Part shown: positions 1 through 6,132 of the stretch, piece after piece
How the letters are laid out: each line of letters begins with the position of its first letter
Numbering within the stretch: the stretch's first letter is position 1
Assembly: GCA_021161165.1 (NCBI GenBank)
Contig: JAGHBF010000021.1
Span: 1 to 9,089 of the forward strand
Length of the DNA stretch: 9,089 nucleotides
DNA from: Candidatus Aminicenantota bacterium
GTDB taxonomy: Bacteria; Acidobacteriota; Aminicenantia; S016-38
Direction of reading: 5' to 3'
Made by a program: the position numbers and the translations under genes
The notes under the pieces: model-generated
What the model was told of the DNA's origin: nothing
What the model saw: the letters and a program-made list of their open reading frames with translations, nothing else
Database searches by the model: none

Positions 1-140
1 GAGAAAATTCATTCTCTCTTGAATATAAGATTGCTATTAAAAAAGGCGTGATTCAACCAGAAGAGGCTGAAAACCTGAAAGAAATATGGGCAGCAGCAAG
101 AGACAAATCAACAACTTATATTATATATCTTTCAAAATAA
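1..140 (+). CDS. C-terminal fragment of an unidentified protein (possibly DUF3857/transglutaminase-like tail)
   Basis: An open frame enters from the left edge and stops at TAA 138-140, giving about 45 C-terminal residues (read from position 3). The visible part contains the stretch IAIKKGVIQPEEAENL, then a charged helix, and ends in a hydrophobic strand, TTYIIYLSK. The pattern 'K-x-GVI-P-E-x-x-x-x-L' followed by a short helix and a final beta strand resembles from memory the last segment of DUF3857-domain transglutaminase-like secreted proteins; this is a weak family guess. The reading frame is supported because it stays open to the window edge and has normal codon use. Its last 20 bases overlap the convergent purA end. 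The start, SD and most of the protein lie outside the window. Confidence 0.55.
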   Translation, partial: ENSFSLEYKIAIKKGVIQPEEAENLKEIWAAARDKSTTYIIYLSK

Positions 141-1377
141 TCGTCTCCTCACTGGAAGGTCCTGTGGACACGAGCCAGATTTCTGTTTCAAGGTAGTCTT
201 TTATAAATTTTATGTAGTCCTTTGCCCTTTGCGGGAGCTCGTCAAAGGATCGAGTCCCTCTCGTATTGGTTTGCCAGCCTTTAAATGTCCTGTAAACTGG
301 TTCTACCTCTTCAAGTATATATGGGTCGGGAATAAAACTTCCCATATTTTTTCCTCTGTACCTATATGCTACTGCAACCTTTATCTCATCAAGATTATCA
401 AGAACATCCAGTTTCATGAGAGCTACTCCGGTAAATCCGTTCAATGTAACCGAATATTTAAGAGCAAAAAGATCAAGCCATCCACATCTTCGAGGTCTCC
501 CTGTTGTGGCTCCGAATTCCCCTCCCTTCTCTCTGATAAATTTCCCCACATTTCCTTTCAACTCTGTGGGAAATGGACCTGCTCCTACCCTTGTTGAATA
601 AAGCTTGGCAATCCCGAGTATTCCATCTATAAATCTGGGAGAAATTCCAGCTCCATTGCTTACACCTGCAGCTGAAGAGTTAGATGAGGTCACATATGGG
701 TAGGTACCGAAATCAATATCAAGAAGGGTTCCCTGAGCGCCCTCAAAAAGAATGTTTTTCCCCTCTTTTACCATAGAATTTATATAAGAAACGCTATCCA
801 CGACTAAACTCAGCACTGGTTCTCTGTATTTTAAAAGCCACTCAAAAAGCTCTTCTTTTCTTACAGGGAATCCTCTGTATTTTTCCTCAAGAAGAACTTC
901 TATTTTTTCCTTTAAAACATCTTCCCTTTCAAGATCTCCTACCCTTATACCCCTTCTTCCATATTTATCCTCATAGGCAGGACCTATTCCTTTTCTTGTT
1001 GTGCCTATCTTTTTCCCTCCTCTCATTTCCTCTGAAATTCTCTCTGCTTCTCTGTGGATTGGCAAAACAAGGTGGGCACTTCTGCTTATTTTCAGGTTGT
1101 CTTTTACATTAATTCCTATGGATTCAAGAGAGGCAATTTCATCAATAAGTGTGGGAGGATGGATTACCACGCCATTTCCTATCAGAGAGGGAATACCCTT
1201 TAGTATACCTGAAGGTATGGTATGCAAAACAACCTTTCTGCCTGACGAAATTACAGTATGACCTGCATTTTCTCCTCCCTGATACCTCACTACCAGATGG
1301 AACTTTCCGGATAGTATATCTATAACTTTACCTTTACCTTCATCGCCCCACTGTGCACCTATAACTACAAGATTCAT
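121..1377 (-). CDS. purA: Adenylosuccinate synthetase
   Basis: This cytosolic enzyme makes adenylosuccinate from IMP, aspartate and GTP, the first committed step from IMP to AMP. From the ATG at 1377 the protein has 418 residues, close to the family's usual 420-430. Visible signatures in order are QWGDEGKGK (9-17, with catalytic Asp12), GGENAGHT (34-41, catalytic His40), the family signature GIGPAYEDKYGRR in the first half, FEGAQGTLLDIDFG, the TTGRPRRCGWLD loop that binds aspartate and GTP, and STGPSSEE near the end. No key residue seems to be missing. A TTG two codons upstream (1383) is also in frame, but the ATG gives the usual family N-terminus (MNLVVIGAQWGD). Neither start has a strong SD. 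The 3' end overlaps the convergent gene fragment at 1-140 by 20 bases. Confidence 0.97.
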   Translation of the reverse strand: MNLVVIGAQWGDEGKGKVIDILSGKFHLVVRYQGGENAGHTVISSGRKVVLHTIPSGILKGIPSLIGNGVVIHPPTLIDEIASLESIGINVKDNLKISRSAHLVLPIHREAERISEEMRGGKKIGTTRKGIGPAYEDKYGRRGIRVGDLEREDVLKEKIEVLLEEKYRGFPVRKEELFEWLLKYREPVLSLVVDSVSYINSMVKEGKNILFEGAQGTLLDIDFGTYPYVTSSNSSAAGVSNGAGISPRFIDGILGIAKLYSTRVGAGPFPTELKGNVGKFIREKGGEFGATTGRPRRCGWLDLFALKYSVTLNGFTGVALMKLDVLDNLDEIKVAVAYRYRGKNMGSFIPDPYILEEVEPVYRTFKGWQTNTRGTRSFDELPQRAKDYIKFIKDYLETEIWLVSTGPSSEETIILKDI

Positions 1378-1449
1378 AATCAAGATTCTAACAGAATAGT
1401 TTTATATCTTCAATTTCATTTGTTAAAATTTAGTCAAAAAGGAGGGGTT
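1378..1449. promoter_or_regulatory. Divergent spacer between purA and the PLP enzyme gene, probable promoters
   Basis: This 72-base AT-rich spacer must carry start signals for both divergent genes. For the plus-strand gene there is an extended -10-like TGT-TAAAAT (1421-1429), 20 bases before the ATG, but no good -35 is visible. For purA a TTAACA (minus strand, 1426-1421) lies 16 bases from TAAAAC (1404-1399), a weak sigma70-like pair. A TTGACT is also present on the minus strand (1437-1432) but has no well-spaced -10 partner. These are eye-matched candidates only. Confidence 0.35.
1441..1447 (+). promoter_or_regulatory. Strong Shine-Dalgarno that fixes the start of the PLP enzyme
   Basis: AAAGGAGGGG directly precedes the ATG at 1450, with GGAGG ending 4 bases before it. 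This rules out the in-frame TTG at 1420, which would place the SD inside the coding region. Confidence 0.8.
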
Positions 1450-2616
1450 ATGAGATTTTCTACAAAAGCCATACATACAGGGGAACTTTCACTTGAAGGA
1501 ATAAGACCTGTGGTAAATCCTATTTTTCAAACATCAAATTTTATTCTTGACGAATATGCCTATGAAAAAATGAAAGAGGGTAAATCCAGAGAAGCCTGGA
1601 TTTATACCCGTCTTGAAAATCCCACAACAAGAGCGGTGGAAGAAAAAATTGCTGCTTTAGAAGGCGGAGAAGATGCAGTGGTGTTTTCATCTGGCATCGC
1701 TGCTATAGCTGCTTCTCTGCTCTCTTTTCTTTCCCCTTCTGACCACATTGTTTCGTCAAAGGACATTTACGGCGGCAGTTATAGCCTTCTAAACTATCTG
1801 CAGGAAAGATTTGATATAAAAGTAACCTTTGCAAATCCAATGGAACCAGAGGGCATAATAGATGCTGTTACCCCAAAAACAAAGGTATTCTTTTTTGAAA
1901 CCCTATCAAACCCTCTTTTAAAACCTTTTTTTATAGACGGGATACTTTCTTTCGCAAAAAAAAGAGGGATAAAAATTATAGTGGATAACACTTTCCTTTC
2001 CCCTTACAATTACAATCCCCTTAAAAAAGGAGCTGATATAGTTGTCCACTCACTAACCAAATACATCGGAGGCCACTCTGATATAATAGCCGGTGCTGCT
2101 GTGGGGTTAAAAGAAGACATCGAGACTATATGGCACACCATGAAAACACTGGGCGCATCTCCCGACCCCTTTATGTGTTTTCTGGTTGACAGAAGCATAA
2201 AAACCCTTGGAGTAAGAATGGAAAGGCACAACAGGAATGCGCACAAAATAGCAAGATTTCTTCAGGACCATCCGAAGGTGGAATGGGTAATATACCCAAT
2301 GATAGAAAACTATTACGACTATGAGTTCGCAAAGAGAAATTTTAAAGGCGGAAGCGGAATGATAGCCTTTAAAATAAAAGGAAATGACGAAGACGGAATA
2401 ACTTTCATGAGGTCATTAAAGATCATAAAGGAAGCAGGTTCTCTGGGTGGAGTAGAGTCACTGGTTACAATGCCTGCTCTTACTTCCCATGCTTCAGTAT
2501 CAAAGGAAGATAGACTGCTTGTAGGAATTGAAGAGGGTACTATAAGACTTTCAGTGGGATTGGAAGATGTAGAAGATCTAATTAAAGACCTTGATCAGGC
2601 TTTTTCTTCCTTATAA
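1450..2616 (+). CDS. PLP-dependent trans-sulfuration enzyme (cystathionine gamma-synthase/lyase type)
   Basis: The protein has 388 residues and belongs to the Cys/Met-metabolism PLP family, cytosolic fold-type I enzymes that make or cleave C-S bonds in cystathionine, homocysteine or methionine synthesis. The PLP lysine is K204 in DIVVHSLTKYIGGHS, matching the family signature. Other visible features are YTRLENPT (52-59; Y52 and R54 contact the phosphate of a neighbouring subunit's PLP), the stacking Y107 in YGGSY, D179 in VDNTFLSPY, and R366 in TIRLSVGLED for the substrate carboxylate. The position that is Cys in classical methionine gamma-lyases (Y-G-C-T) is Gly here, which argues against a typical lyase of that kind. 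Cystathionine gamma-synthase, beta-lyase and gamma-lyase cannot be separated from sequence alone, so no gene symbol is given. The last 35 bases overlap the convergent FtsB-like gene. Confidence 0.93.
   Translation: MRFSTKAIHTGELSLEGIRPVVNPIFQTSNFILDEYAYEKMKEGKSREAWIYTRLENPTTRAVEEKIAALEGGEDAVVFSSGIAAIAASLLSFLSPSDHIVSSKDIYGGSYSLLNYLQERFDIKVTFANPMEPEGIIDAVTPKTKVFFFETLSNPLLKPFFIDGILSFAKKRGIKIIVDNTFLSPYNYNPLKKGADIVVHSLTKYIGGHSDIIAGAAVGLKEDIETIWHTMKTLGASPDPFMCFLVDRSIKTLGVRMERHNRNAHKIARFLQDHPKVEWVIYPMIENYYDYEFAKRNFKGGSGMIAFKIKGNDEDGITFMRSLKIIKEAGSLGGVESLVTMPALTSHASVSKEDRLLVGIEEGTIRLSVGLEDVEDLIKDLDQAFSSL
1578..1609. repeat. Intragenic inverted repeat in the PLP enzyme gene
   Basis: AAATCCAG (1582-1589) and CTGGATTT (1596-1603) are perfect inverted copies around a 6-base loop. 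After a 2-base bulge (1604-1605) the stem continues with GGGT (1578-1581) against ACCC (1606-1609). The whole structure lies in coding sequence around residues 43-54, before the YTRLENPT motif. It may be chance or codon-driven. Confidence 0.4.
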
Positions 2617-2881
2617 CCGCTATTACCTTCTCGTCCTTCCTTTTTAGAAAAAGCTTTTCCTTAGCAAATGGTTCCAGAGATTTTTTGTCCTTCTCAAGCC
2701 ACTCTACCTCAATTTTAAGACGCTCCTTTTCTTTCTCAAGAAGCACTATTTCTTTTTTTACAGCCTTTATTTTGCTATTAAGCTTAAATATAGTTATTAC
2801 GCCAGTCGGACCGAATACAGTTGTGATTATGATAATGAGAGCAAAAATTAAAACTATAAACACCTTCCAGGGAGATTTCAC
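2582..2881 (-). CDS. FtsB/DivIC-like septum formation protein
   Basis: This small 99-residue protein has the septum-initiator architecture: a short cytoplasmic N-terminus, one membrane helix (about 6-23, very rich in I, V and L), a charged coiled coil (about 33-67, dense in K and E), and the closing segment LEPFAKEKLFLKRKDEKVI (69-87). That segment corresponds to the 'yIE-x-xAR-x-x-Lg-x-x-x-x-x-E' end of FtsB/DivIC proteins. Family members sit in the inner membrane with the coil outside and bridge FtsL to FtsQ and other divisome parts. It starts with GTG at 2881, and the sequence GTGA (2881-2878) contains both this start and the TGA stop of the protease gene upstream, so translation is likely coupled. 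It is the last gene of the minus-strand trio and overlaps the convergent PLP gene by 35 bases. The family is assigned from architecture and the closing motif, as sequence conservation in this family is low. Confidence 0.75.
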   Translation of the reverse strand: MKSPWKVFIVLIFALIIIITTVFGPTGVITIFKLNSKIKAVKKEIVLLEKEKERLKIEVEWLEKDKKSLEPFAKEKLFLKRKDEKVIAVIRKKKPDQGL

Positions 2882-4389
2882 TTTTCCGTACTCCGCAAAT
2901 ATTCATCCACCATTTCTTCTGCTTTTGCTTTAAGCTCAACTGCCTTAAGGAAGGTTTTGTCGTTGTCGAGGAGAACCTTTGTGCCTGCTTCAAGCCCCCA
3001 CAATAGGTTTGTTATCTCATATTTAAGCTCAAATTCAATGTCGCTCAATGCTTCCTTAAGTTCTTTTTTGGTGTATTTAACTCCGTTCTCCTTTGCAAAT
3101 TTTAGGAAGTCCGCCAGTAACTTTTTATCTATTTTAAAATGTCCTGGTTTTTCCATCTTAATTATGGGTAGAAACTCTCTGGATACAGGCCTTTTGTCAT
3201 TAACAAAAAGATTTGCCCACCGGAAAAATAAACCCTTTCCCCTCATTCTTGCCGCAAGTTCTTTGAGAAGCTGGAGCTTTATTTTAACATCAGGGGTTAT
3301 TCCTCCAGGAGTTTTATCATAGTCAGCGGAATATATTCCCCAAAAATAAGTAATCCAGTTAGTAAAAGGTTTCTGTATGCACTTACCGGATGGGGTGTAA
3401 TATTTTGCTGTTGTAAGCGCAAGTGCTGTATCTTCAGAAAGAGGATAAAGTGTTTGTACAAGTCCTTTCCCAAATGTTCTGGTGCCTACGATAAGTCCCC
3501 TCCTGTGGTCCTGAATTGCTCCGGCTGTTATTTCAGATGCAGAAGCAGAATACTGATTTACAAGAATCGCAAGGGGAAGGTCTTCATATTGGCCCGATTT
3601 CTTTGCTTTGTAAACCATATAAGATTCAGGTGTTCTCCCCCTTGTGCTGACTATTACTTGAGGAGGAAGTAAAAACTCATCGCATATCTCCACTGCTGCA
3701 TTAAGAGCACCACCACCATTTCCCCGCAGATCAAGAATAAGGTATTTCATGCCCTGCTCTTTGAGTTTTTTCAGGGCGGAATGAATTTCCTCGTCACTCT
3801 TTATGGCAAAGGAATTCAAAGCTATATAACCTATTTCACTATTCCACATAAAAGCATATCTGACACTGTTAAGAGGTATTTCAGCCCTTTCTATTATAAA
3901 TTCCAGGGGTTTCTTATAACCCTCCCTTTCCACTTCAATTTTAACCTTTGTACCCTTTGGACCCCTTAGAACTTTGACGGCCTCTGTTGAGGTGTATCCA
4001 ATGATGGATTTTCCATCCACTTTAACAATTGCATCGCCTACAAGAAGACCTGCCTTTTCAGCAGGAGTCCCTTTCAGCACTTGCATTATGGTTATCTTTC
4101 CGTTTATAGAGGTTATACTTATCCCGAGACCGTAAAATTTACCGCTCTGATCTTCCCTTAATGTCCTGAGAGTGGCAGGGTCCAGGAATCTTGAATGAGG
4201 ATCAAGGCCCGCTGTCATTCCCTCCACTGCTGCGTAAAATAGGTTTGTTTTGGGTTTTTCATACGAAAACTGCGCTATGTAAGCATACGCTTTCATAAGA
4301 CGCTCAAGGTTCAGACGAAAAAGGTCCGCAGCAAAAACCGTCAGGATAACTACCGGTAAAATAAATAGTGCTTTAAGACTGTTTTTCAA
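2878..4389 (-). CDS. ctpA: C-terminal processing protease, S41 family (CtpA-like)
   Basis: The 503-residue protein is a PDZ-containing serine protease of the CtpA/Prc type, which cleaves protein tails in the cell envelope. In order it has a hydrophobic N-terminal signal or anchor (about 5-20), an early helical region with GLDPHSRFLDP (61-71), a PDZ domain (about 82-170, with GLGISI and GTPAEKAGLLVGD), the S41 catalytic domain (about 185-370), and a charged, helical C-terminal extension (370-503). The Ser/Lys dyad is S283 in SASASE and K308 in FGKG, exactly 25 residues apart as in characterised family members, with Q312 as the usual third residue. The TTG start at 4389 is supported by AAAGGAGAG ending 4 bases upstream, lying in the last codons of the DJ-1 gene. 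The two genes are separated by one base, so they are almost certainly co-transcribed. Confidence 0.93.
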   Translation of the reverse strand: MKNSLKALFILPVVILTVFAADLFRLNLERLMKAYAYIAQFSYEKPKTNLFYAAVEGMTAGLDPHSRFLDPATLRTLREDQSGKFYGLGISITSINGKITIMQVLKGTPAEKAGLLVGDAIVKVDGKSIIGYTSTEAVKVLRGPKGTKVKIEVEREGYKKPLEFIIERAEIPLNSVRYAFMWNSEIGYIALNSFAIKSDEEIHSALKKLKEQGMKYLILDLRGNGGGALNAAVEICDEFLLPPQVIVSTRGRTPESYMVYKAKKSGQYEDLPLAILVNQYSASASEITAGAIQDHRRGLIVGTRTFGKGLVQTLYPLSEDTALALTTAKYYTPSGKCIQKPFTNWITYFWGIYSADYDKTPGGITPDVKIKLQLLKELAARMRGKGLFFRWANLFVNDKRPVSREFLPIIKMEKPGHFKIDKKLLADFLKFAKENGVKYTKKELKEALSDIEFELKYEITNLLWGLEAGTKVLLDNDKTFLKAVELKAKAEEMVDEYLRSTEK

Positions 4390-4390
4390 A

Positions 4391-4909
4391 TCACTCTCCT
4401 TTCAAAAAAGCTATTATCGCTTTCATGTAGTAGGGAAGGTCTCCAGGATGTCTGGAGGTTATGAGATTACCGTCCTTTACTACCTCTGCATCAATATATT
4501 GAGCTCCTGAATTTACAAGGTCATCTTTTATGGCAAAATATCCGGTCAATCTTTTACCCCTGGTTATTCCAGCTGATATGAGAACCCAGCCTCCATGACA
4601 TATAGTAGCAACCAGTTTTCCGCTATCATATAATCTTCTTACAAAATCAAGAACCTCGGGAAATCTTCTTAGCCGGTCTGGACAATACCCTCCTGGAATA
4701 ATAACACCATCGAAATCATCGGGAGAAGCTTCCTTTATAGAAATATCTGATTTTGCAGGAAATCCCCTTTTTCCTCTATACTCTTTTTCTTCAGGGGCTA
4801 CAACCACTACTTCTACTCCTTCCTCTTCCAGTCTCAGTTTTGGGTACCAGAACTCAAATTCGTCGTATAGTTCTTCAACAAGAATTGCTATCTTCTTTCC
4901 ATCCAGCAT
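4391..4909 (-). CDS. DJ-1/PfpI family protein
   Basis: The 172-residue protein has the flavodoxin-like DJ-1/PfpI fold and matches the length of PfpI-type members. Family roles include intracellular proteolysis, glyoxalase or deglycase-like chemistry and redox or chaperone functions; the substrate cannot be told here. The nucleophile elbow is ATICHGGWVLISAG with C104 and H105, and IPGGYCPDRLR (71-81) follows the usual GGxxP region. The C-terminal half (RGKRLTGYFAIKDD, then SGAQYIDAEVVKDGNLITSR) is strongly PfpI-like. Near the N-terminus the segment YDEFEFWYP aligns with the PfpI acidic active-site segment, and the conserved catalytic Glu appears to be Asp (D16). AAGGAGGAAAA directly precedes the ATG at 4909. 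It is the first gene of the minus-strand operon with the protease and FtsB-like genes. Confidence 0.93.
   Translation of the reverse strand: MLDGKKIAILVEELYDEFEFWYPKLRLEEEGVEVVVVAPEEKEYRGKRGFPAKSDISIKEASPDDFDGVIIPGGYCPDRLRRFPEVLDFVRRLYDSGKLVATICHGGWVLISAGITRGKRLTGYFAIKDDLVNSGAQYIDAEVVKDGNLITSRHPGDLPYYMKAIIAFLKGE
4394..4402 (-). promoter_or_regulatory. Shine-Dalgarno of the ctpA-like gene inside the preceding gene
   Basis: On the minus strand AAAGGAGAG forms the last sense codons of the DJ-1 gene (K-G-E) and overlaps nothing else. Its AGGAG core ends 6 bases before the TTG at 4389. It is the main evidence that TTG, rather than a later codon, starts the protease. Confidence 0.7.
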
Positions 4910-4955
4910 TTTTCCTCCTTGAATAGATTATAATATAATTTCAAAGGAGGTTGAA
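4910..4955. promoter_or_regulatory. Short divergent promoter region with overlapping -10-like sequences
   Basis: Only 46 bases separate two divergent operons, and both ends are occupied by strong SDs (AAGGAGG towards 4909; AAAGGAGG at 4943-4950). The AT-rich centre has two tandem TATAAT hexamers on the plus strand (4929-4934 and 4934-4939) and a TATAAT on the minus strand (4932-4927). No good -35 is seen for either direction within the spacer, so -35 contacts would fall in the opposite gene's first codons. Simultaneous transcription both ways looks sterically hard, suggesting competition. Confidence 0.5.
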
Positions 4956-5489
4956 ATGGAAATAGAAGGAAGAATCTGGGTGCTTAAAGACGAAAAGGGA
5001 AAAATGATTCATGATATTGATACTGACCAGATCTACCACAATAAGTATCTCGCAATCACTGAAATATCCGAAATGGGAAAATACGCTCTTGACAATCTTA
5101 AAGGATGGGAAGATTTTCCTGTAAAGGCAAAAAAAGGGGACATTATATTTGCAGGCAAGAATTTTGGTGCGGGTTCCTCAAGGCAACACGCTGTTGACTG
5201 TTTTATAGCCCTTGGAATTGCAGCGATTGTGGCTGAGTCTTTCGGAGCCATATACAAGAGAAATGCCATAAACTCAGCTCTTGCTATTTTGGAATTTCCT
5301 GGACTTTCACAGCTTAGTGAAAATGGAGAATTCGAGTCAGGTGATACTGTAAAAATTGACTTAGAAACAGGAAAAGTTATTAACCTTAGAACGGGAAAAG
5401 AATTTCAGGCAAAACCTGCCTCATCTGTCCAGCTTGAAATATTAAAAGCAGGTGGTCTTTTTGAATACGGAAGAAAAATCTCAGAATGA
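4956..5489 (+). CDS. leuD: Aconitase-family small subunit, 3-isopropylmalate dehydratase type (LeuD-like)
   Basis: The 177-residue protein has the swivel-domain fold of the small subunit of two-part dehydratases that isomerise 2-isopropylmalate, homocitrate or related acids together with a Fe-S large subunit. Visible motifs are DIDTDQIYHNKYL (20-32), the substrate-loop region, GKNFGAGSSRQHA (67-79), which carries the catalytic-type Ser-Ser-Arg (74-76), and ESFGAIYKRNAINSALAI (94-111). The usual GCGSSREHA is here GAGSSRQHA (Cys to Ala, Glu to Gln). The loop after the N-terminal motif reads YLAI, without the Arg of the YLRT loop I recall for archaeal homoaconitase. No large subunit is in the window. 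A strong SD AAAGGAGG lies 5 bases before the ATG. The last 4 bases overlap the dtd start. The exact substrate is open, so the symbol denotes family. Confidence 0.85.
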   Translation: MEIEGRIWVLKDEKGKMIHDIDTDQIYHNKYLAITEISEMGKYALDNLKGWEDFPVKAKKGDIIFAGKNFGAGSSRQHAVDCFIALGIAAIVAESFGAIYKRNAINSALAILEFPGLSQLSENGEFESGDTVKIDLETGKVINLRTGKEFQAKPASSVQLEILKAGGLFEYGRKISE

Positions 5490-5941
5490 GAGCAGTCATT
5501 CAAAGGGTCAAAAGAGCTGAAGTAAAGGTAGAGGGAAAGTCCGTTGGAAAAATAGGAAAAGGGCTTCTCGTTCTTGCATCTGTAGAAAAAGGAGACGGAG
5601 AAAAAGAGCTGGATTTTCTTGTAAGAAAAACAGCAGAACTCAGAATTTTTGAAGATGAGGATGGTAAGATGAATCTTTCATTACTGGACGTCGGAGGCGA
5701 AATATTATTAATCTCACAGTTTACCCTTGCCGCAAGGGTAAAAAAAGGAAGAAGGCCATGCTTTGATAAAGCAGAAGACCCTCAGCGGGCAAAAATGATG
5801 CTTGAAGAGGCTGCAAAACGCTGGAAAAATATGGGAATAAATGTGGAACAGGGAATTTTTGGGGCTCGAATGGAGGTTTCCTTAATAAATTATGGACCTG
5901 TTACAATAATTCTTGACAGACAATATGGAGGAGAAAAATGA
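5486..5941 (+). CDS. dtd: D-aminoacyl-tRNA deacylase
   Basis: This enzyme removes D-amino acids (and glycine from mis-charged tRNA-Ala in studied members) from tRNA, using RNA-based catalysis and a cross-subunit Gly-cisPro motif in a homodimer. The 151 residues match the usual 145-150. Visible motifs are MRAVIQRVKRAEV at the start, SQFTL (77-81), RRPCFDKAEDP (89-99) and FGARMEVSLINYGPVT (125-140), with the Gly-Pro pair at 137-138. The position before that Gly is normally Asp (NDGPVT) and is Tyr here. The start overlaps the leuD-like stop as ATGA (5486-5489) and the end overlaps the Trm112 start as ATGA (5938-5941). No strong SD is visible at the start, so translation probably depends on the upstream gene. 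Confidence 0.95.
   Translation: MRAVIQRVKRAEVKVEGKSVGKIGKGLLVLASVEKGDGEKELDFLVRKTAELRIFEDEDGKMNLSLLDVGGEILLISQFTLAARVKKGRRPCFDKAEDPQRAKMMLEEAAKRWKNMGINVEQGIFGARMEVSLINYGPVTIILDRQYGGEK
5720..5742. repeat. Perfect 11-base inverted repeat inside dtd
   Basis: TTTACCCTTGC (5720-5730) and GCAAGGGTAAA (5732-5742) are perfect inverted copies around a single base. The codons are those of Q-F-T-L-A-A-R-V-K within the conserved SQFTL region, and the run of A continues to 5746. In RNA it could form a tight hairpin of about 10 base pairs with a 3-base loop. Confidence 0.6.
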
Positions 5942-6132
5942 TAGATAAAGAATTACTCGATATCCTTGCCTGTCCTGTCTGTAAGGAACCTGTAGAACTT
6001 ACAAAGGACGGTAAAGGACTCAAATGTGTAAAATGTGGCAGAGTTTATCCTATTCGCGATGATATCCCAATAATGCTTGAGGAGGAAGCCTATTACGAAG
6101 AAGATAAAAAAGATTCTTCTGATAAGACTTAG
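5938..6132 (+). CDS. Trm112-like zinc-ribbon protein
   Basis: The 64-residue protein matches the bacterial Trm112/YcaR family (usually about 60). It begins with LLDILACPVCKEP, with zinc-ligand Cys at 12 and 15, followed by the second pair C30 and C33 in LKCVKCGRVYPIRDDIP (28-44), and an acidic tail. In eukaryotes and archaea Trm112 activates methyltransferases; in Enterobacteria YcaR lies between lpxK and kdsB, so family members often sit among lipopolysaccharide genes, which fits the GT9 gene that follows. GGAGGAG (5928-5934) lies just ahead of the ATG, and the ATGA overlap with dtd implies coupling. The 3' end overlaps the next gene by 41 to 56 bases depending on its start. The biochemical partner is not known from this window. 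Confidence 0.9.
   Translation: MIDKELLDILACPVCKEPVELTKDGKGLKCVKCGRVYPIRDDIPIMLEEEAYYEEDKKDSSDKT

Noticed and set aside
229..597. Plus-strand open frame opposite purA
   Set aside because: It mirrors purA codons, has no SD and its translation resembles no protein; similar shadows opposite ctpA and the PLP enzyme were dropped for the same reason.
1420..1449. TTG at 1420 as start of the PLP enzyme
   Set aside because: A strong SD at 1441-1447 lies between it and the ATG at 1450, and the added residues are not family-like.
2649..2658. Palindrome AAAAGCTTTT as a terminator
   Set aside because: It has almost no GC stem and falls in FtsB-like coding sequence.
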